Origin: Nocardia higoensis NBRC 100133
GTDB taxonomy: Bacteria > Actinomycetota > Actinomycetes > Mycobacteriales > Mycobacteriaceae
Length of the DNA stretch: 40,980 nt
Reading direction: 5' to 3'
Assembly: GCF_000308595.1 (NCBI RefSeq)
Contig: NZ_BAGA01000046.1
Coordinates: 1 to 40,980 of the forward strand
Part shown: positions 37,524 to 40,980 of the stretch, in pieces
How the letters are laid out: the number at the start of each line of letters is the position of its first letter
How positions within the stretch are numbered: position 1 is the stretch's first letter
Made by a program: the position numbers and the translations under genes
The notes under the pieces: generated by a model
What the model saw: only the letters and a program-made list of their open reading frames with translations
Told to the model about the DNA's origin: nothing
The model's database searches: none

Positions 37524-38714
37524 TCAGGCAGAGTAGCGCCGCGCCCCGACAGCGTCGGGGACGGCCGCTTGGACCACGGCGTGCTCGCCCGAGGTCCGCC
37601 ACGGCAGGCCGGTGCGATCCAGCTCCTCGACCCGACCGGCGGACAGTCCCACCGCCACATCGGACTTCGCGGTGCGCAGCGCCAGAACCGGGGAAGGGAA
37701 GTACGCCACGCACGCCGCGAAATCGGTCGTGGCAGGCCAGTAGCGGTCGCCGACGAGCCGCCGGTAGTTCAGGTCGCCCTTGAGGACGGTGACGGTCGCG
37801 CTCGACAATTCCCGGGCCAGGTCGGCGGGCATGTCCCGGAATTCCAGCGGCGAGCAGTAGAACGGGTGCGCCCGGACCGACAGCGCACCGTTCGCGACGG
37901 CCTGCCGCAGTCGCGTGCCGATGCGGCGCGTGTGCTCGTCGGGGTGCTCGCAGAGCAGGGCGAGCACGGCGAGCAGGTCCGTCATCGTGGCGTCCGAGAC
38001 GTAATAGGGCTGTGGCTTGAGGTGCAGGGCGACCTCGGACACCCCGCGCGCGGTGAGTAGGTGGTCGATGAGCACCAGGTCGGGCAGGAGCTCGCGACCG
38101 GCATTGTCGGCGATCACCGTGACCGTCGGGCGCTCGGCCGCCGCCAGCGTCTCCCACAGGAAGGCGGTGTCGTCGGCCAGCAGCGCGGTGCGGGTGTCGC
38201 TCGCGCCGGTCAGCCGGAATCCGAGATCGGCCTGGTTGCCCCACAGCGCGGAGCGCACCAGCGCGTCACCGACGGCGTCGCGGTCGCCGGAGCGCGCGAG
38301 ATCCGCCAGCGCCGACAGTTCCGCCTCGACGGTGGGACCGGTGAGTTCGGCGTTCTTGGCCGGCGCGAACGGATCGATTCCGCGCCAGATCCCCGGATCG
38401 AAGTACTCCACCGCCGCGAGCAGCCGGCGATAGAAGAAGCTCTCGGCCCACAGGAACGGCACCTCGCCCCACGGGCGGCCCCACCACGGGCGACCCCACT
38501 GCTCCCACAGCGGCCGGTCCGCGGGATCGCCGTCGAGCCGTTCCAGCACACCGGAGGTGGATTCGTCGAGCAGTCGCCGCAACGCGCGCCGCTGCCGCTC
38601 GCCGTAGGGGTGCGCTTCGATCACCTGCTCGACGAGCTTGGGATGACGTTCGTGGAACACGCTGTGCGGGAACGACGGCGACATACCCACCGGAATCCGC
38701 GGCGGAAGTTCCAT
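37524..38714 (-). CDS. DUF89/ARMT1-like metal-dependent phosphatase
   Basis: The product is 396 residues from ATG 38714, with AGGAG about 10 nt upstream. The DUF89 core is visible: WGNQADLGFRL, VTVIADNAGRELLPDLVLID, ALHLKPQPYYVSDAT, TVLKGDLNYRRLVGDRYWP. The Asp-Asn pair in ADNAGRE and the Asp of KGDLNYR match the metal and phosphate site of damage-control phosphatases. Members remove phosphate from reactive sugar phosphates or related metabolites; human ARMT1 was once called a carboxyl methyltransferase. The N-terminal 150 residues form a helical lobe (FHERHPKLVEQVIEAHPYGE). It is followed two bases later by the unknown gene at 37521. Confidence 0.85.
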   Translation of the reverse strand: MELPPRIPVGMSPSFPHSVFHERHPKLVEQVIEAHPYGERQRRALRRLLDESTSGVLERLDGDPADRPLWEQWGRPWWGRPWGEVPFLWAESFFYRRLLAAVEYFDPGIWRGIDPFAPAKNAELTGPTVEAELSALADLARSGDRDAVGDALVRSALWGNQADLGFRLTGASDTRTALLADDTAFLWETLAAAERPTVTVIADNAGRELLPDLVLIDHLLTARGVSEVALHLKPQPYYVSDATMTDLLAVLALLCEHPDEHTRRIGTRLRQAVANGALSVRAHPFYCSPLEFRDMPADLARELSSATVTVLKGDLNYRRLVGDRYWPATTDFAACVAYFPSPVLALRTAKSDVAVGLSAGRVEELDRTGLPWRTSGEHAVVQAAVPDAVGARRYSA

Positions 38715-38950
38715 GTGATCAGCGCTCCTGTGCTCGACATCGCCGCCGCGCCCGGCGTCACCGCCCGACATGCGGCGCCACCACCCTAGACCGCCGCGCA
38801 CGCGCCGGCCCGGCTCTCGCGCGCCCGTCGCGGAGCTTTCCCGACTGTCTCGCCGCGCTGTCCGCCGCGGTGCCTCGATCCCACACGACGAATCGGCGAC
38901 TCGCCGACCTGAACTGCGCAGTCCGGCCGGTGAAGTGATCTCGGTCTCGG

Positions 38951-38956
38951 TAGGGT
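38951..38956 (+). promoter_or_regulatory. Candidate -10 box of a leaderless transcript
   Basis: TAGGGT is followed by 6 nt and the ATG at 38963. No separate Shine-Dalgarno is present. Confidence 0.4.
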
Positions 38957-38962
38957 GAGCCC

Positions 38963-39511
38963 ATGGCAGTTGGGCTCGGCATGAGGATTGCCCGGCTGCG
39001 GGCTCTGATCGACCATCCGAACACCGGCGCGGGCGAACGCGCCGCGGCGCAACGGATGCTCGACCGCATTCTGGTCAGATCCGGCGCCGAGGCGCGCAGC
39101 ACGGTGGCCGGCCGGGTCTACGGCGCCCGCTTCGACAGAGCGGGCAGGCACGCCGACCTCGAACGCATCGTCGAGATGATCCGCGAGGACATCGTCTTCG
39201 CCCGGACCCTCTCGGCCTCGGAATCGCCAACCGAACTCGCCCTGGTCAATCCCATCCGCGACGCACCCTCCGACATCTACTACAACGTCGAGGCGCCGTT
39301 CTACGGGCGGATCGTGATCACCCTCGAGAACGTGCCCCCCGACTGGGGATGGGTGGTCGACGAGTGGGGGATCGAGAACGTCAGCCCGAAACTGCAGGCC
39401 CTCGCCGACGAACTGGCCGAGATCCTCGACGCCTACAACTACGGCGGCACCGATGTGGGCAAACGCTTCTTCGGCAATGTGAAGGCGGGCGGCGTCACGC
39501 TGGTCTGGTAG
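38963..39511 (+). CDS. Unknown small protein, N-terminus DUF2786-like
   Basis: The product is 182 residues. The first 40 residues (RIARLRALIDHPNTGAGERA, AAQRMLDRILV) resemble the helical DUF2786 segment found in phage and chromosomal proteins. The rest is mixed alpha/beta, with SPTELALVNPIRDAPSDIYY and WGWVVDEWGIENVSPKLQAL, and I do not recognise it. No signal peptide or membrane helix. The ATG is preceded by a TANNNT box. It is 70 bp from the SRPBCC gene on the same strand and divergent from the DUF89 gene. Function unknown. Confidence 0.75.
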   Translation: MAVGLGMRIARLRALIDHPNTGAGERAAAQRMLDRILVRSGAEARSTVAGRVYGARFDRAGRHADLERIVEMIREDIVFARTLSASESPTELALVNPIRDAPSDIYYNVEAPFYGRIVITLENVPPDWGWVVDEWGIENVSPKLQALADELAEILDAYNYGGTDVGKRFFGNVKAGGVTLVW

Positions 39512-39568
39512 CCGTCCCGTGCGGCGCGCACTGTCCGATTCGATCAAGACCGGCGGCGGCGCGGCTCG

Positions 39569-39574
39569 TAGTGT
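39569..39574 (+). promoter_or_regulatory. Candidate -10 box of the SRPBCC gene
   Basis: TAGTGT lies 7 nt before the ATG at 39582. GAGG abuts the ATG with no spacing, so leaderless initiation is more likely than Shine-Dalgarno use. Confidence 0.4.
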
Positions 39575-39581
39575 GCCGAGG

Positions 39582-39995
39582 ATGAGCAACGATGCGAGCG
39601 CAACCGACCGCAGCAGGCACATCAGCCGCGTCATCGCCTGCCCACCCGAGCGGGTGTACGACTTCGCCGCCGACCCGGCGAACCTGCCCAGGTGGGCGGC
39701 CGGCCTGGCGGGCCGCGCCGTGGTGCCCGACGGCGACAGCTTCCTCGCGGATTCGCCGATGGGCCGCGTGCGGGTGCGCTTCACCGCCCGTAACGCACTC
39801 GGCGTGCTCGACCACGACGTCACGCTGCCCTCCGGCGCCACCGTGTACAACCCCGTCCGCGTCATCGCGCACCCGGCCGGGTCCGAGATCGTCTTCACGA
39901 TTCGCCGGCTCGCCATGACCGCCGAAGAATTCGACCGCGACTCGGCCATGGTCGCCGCCGACCTCGACCGCCTCGCGGCGATCCTCGAGTCCTGA
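39582..39995 (+). CDS. SRPBCC (START-like) ligand-binding protein
   Basis: The product is 137 residues from ATG 39582. The SRPBCC/polyketide cyclase-like helix-grip fold is suggested by HISRVIACPPERVYDFAADP, NLPRWAAGLAG and VVPDGDSFLADSPMGRVRVR, then VTLPSGATVYNPVRVIAHPA and IVFTIRRLAMTAEEF. These proteins hold hydrophobic ligands in a cavity; many are of unknown role. Cytoplasmic, without partners in the immediate neighbourhood. Confidence 0.82.
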   Translation: MSNDASATDRSRHISRVIACPPERVYDFAADPANLPRWAAGLAGRAVVPDGDSFLADSPMGRVRVRFTARNALGVLDHDVTLPSGATVYNPVRVIAHPAGSEIVFTIRRLAMTAEEFDRDSAMVAADLDRLAAILES

Positions 39996-40309
39996 GGTTC
40001 TCGCCCGTCCGGGTCGGCCGGCAGGGAGTGAGACGGCTCTGCGCCGGCGATGTACGGCACCACTAGCGCCGGACAGGGCTACATGAACATCCCCGGATGC
40101 AGTCTGCTCGACGTCCAGCCCGGCGGCGGTGACGGAGCAGGGCCCCTCACCGCCCGAACCGGCTTTCCGGCATCCGATATTCCGCCGGGCGGAAGGCGAG
40201 CGTGGGTCGCCGGCGACGAGATGGTTACCTTGTGGCGTACCACTCTGCGCGGGTTCCGGGGAACGAGTGATCTTTCGCGGCCACCCGGACTCGATTTTCG
40301 GGAGACGGA
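39996..40309. other. Intergenic region before the efflux pump gene
   Basis: No supported gene. A short open frame (40050-40313) overlaps the pump start and has no start signal or family match, so I left it out. TTACCTT around 40226-40232 could be a -10 for the pump, giving a leader of about 70 nt. Confidence 0.4.
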
Positions 40310-40980
40310 ATGAACACGCGACTATCGGCGTCCGGCGCACCGACGCGCGACGTCAAGCGTTCGGTGATCCTGGTCCTGGGCGCCCTCTCGGCGTTCGGAC
40401 CGCTCTCACTGGATCTCTACCTGCCCGCGCTCCCCGACCTGTCCGACGATCTCGGTGTCTCGTCGGTGACCGGTCAGCTCACCATGACCGCCTGCATGAT
40501 CGGCCTGGCACTCGGCCAGCTGACGGTCGGTCCGTTGAGCGATCGCTTCGGCCGCCGCACCCCGCTGCTGATCGGCGTCGCCGTCTACGCCCTCGCCTCG
40601 CTGCTGTGCGCGCTGACCCCGGGGGCCGGGACACTCATCGCCCTGCGCTTGGTCCAGGGCGTCGCCGGCGGTGCGGGCATCGTGATCGCGCGGGCCATCG
40701 TGCGGGACCTCTTCGAGACCAGGGCCGCGGCGCGGATCTTCTCGCTGCTGGCCATGGTGACCGGCATCGCCCCCGTGCTCGCCCCGGTTCTCGGTGGTCA
40801 GCTGATGCACGTGACCTCTTGGCGCGGCCTGTTCGTCGCGCTCTCGCTCATCGGCTGTGCGCTGCTGATCGCGGCGCTGCTGGCCATCGAGGAATCCCAC
40901 CCGAATCGCTCGGGCGGCGGTCTGCGCACCGTCGTCGCGAACTTCGCCGTCGTCGGGCGCGATCCCCGGTTCCTCGGCTT
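40310..40980 (+). CDS. MFS drug efflux pump, Bcr/CflA type (partial, runs off window)
   Basis: The frame is open from ATG 40310 to the window edge, at least 223 residues, after GGAGACGGA. The first helices read VILVLGALSAFGPLSLDLYL, and LDLYLPALPDLSDDLGVS is the Bcr/CflA signature. The loop 2-3 motif A is GPLSDRFGRRTPLL, and the motif C region is GIAPVLAPVLGG. Such proton-driven antiporters export chloramphenicol-, bicyclomycin- or sulfonamide-like compounds. The second half is outside the window, so completeness is unknown. Confidence 0.9.
   Translation, partial: MNTRLSASGAPTRDVKRSVILVLGALSAFGPLSLDLYLPALPDLSDDLGVSSVTGQLTMTACMIGLALGQLTVGPLSDRFGRRTPLLIGVAVYALASLLCALTPGAGTLIALRLVQGVAGGAGIVIARAIVRDLFETRAAARIFSLLAMVTGIAPVLAPVLGGQLMHVTSWRGLFVALSLIGCALLIAALLAIEESHPNRSGGGLRTVVANFAVVGRDPRFLG

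Noticed and set aside
40050..40313. Small 87-codon frame before the efflux pump
   Set aside because: It overlaps the pump start, has no ribosome-binding site and no recognisable fold or family.

Overview
The window is a GC-rich, plasmid-free-looking chromosomal segment of a mycolate-type actinobacterium, most probably Nocardia or a close relative. This rests on very high third-position GC, frequent GTG/TTG starts, ilvD and gnd products that read very like the mycobacterial enzymes, a secreted cutinase-like esterase, a secreted GMC/cholesterol-oxidase-like enzyme, many TetR regulators, an F420-type LLM oxidoreductase and a CYP157-like P450. I see no tRNA, rRNA, CRISPR array, insertion sequence or prophage. 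The species assignment is inference.

Layout. 1-3.4 kb: a membrane-anchored unknown protein, then a TetR-FAD dehydrogenase operon behind twin palindromes. 3.7-6.1 kb (minus): an RsbR-type stressosome STAS protein and a PAS-PAS-GGDEF diguanylate cyclase. 6.3-12 kb: a DUF2277 protein with a histidine tail, a large MalT/LAL-type LuxR regulator, a small secreted L,D-transpeptidase, and a Tat-exported amidase whose stop codon overlaps that of the transpeptidase. 12.1-13.9 kb: two ClpP-like subunits, one lacking the nucleophilic serine, facing a PopR/ClgR-like regulator ending in Ala-Ala. 14-17.3 kb: ilvD and gnd, closed by a 42-bp perfect palindrome. 17.4-20.9 kb: GMC oxidase, cutinase-like esterase, YaeQ. 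20.9-24.6 kb (minus): a TetR, two DapB-like tandem paralogues and a second TetR. 24.7-28.2 kb: metal-dependent hydrolase, multipass membrane protein, phosphotransferase. 28.5-29.7 kb: an atypical P450. 29.9-35.1 kb: a five-gene peptide/nickel-type ABC importer. 35.2-36.8 kb: SDR and a frameshifted LLM oxidoreductase. 36.8-38.7 kb (minus): DUF89/ARMT1-like protein and a coupled unknown protein. 39-41 kb: an unknown small protein, an SRPBCC protein and the start of a Bcr/CflA-type efflux pump.

How the genes work together. Several blocks are translationally coupled (ATGA/GTGA or short overlaps): tetR-FAD dehydrogenase, clpP-clpP, the two DapB-like genes, and all five ABC genes. The most biologically unusual points are the mixed active/inactive ClpP pair with its own regulator, a 38-codon insert in an ABC ATPase that carries a coding signature in another reading frame, a P450 without the ExxR motif, and a single-base frameshift near the start of the LLM oxidoreductase. 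Several genes also show a TANNNT box 6-9 nt before the start codon, as expected for leaderless transcripts.
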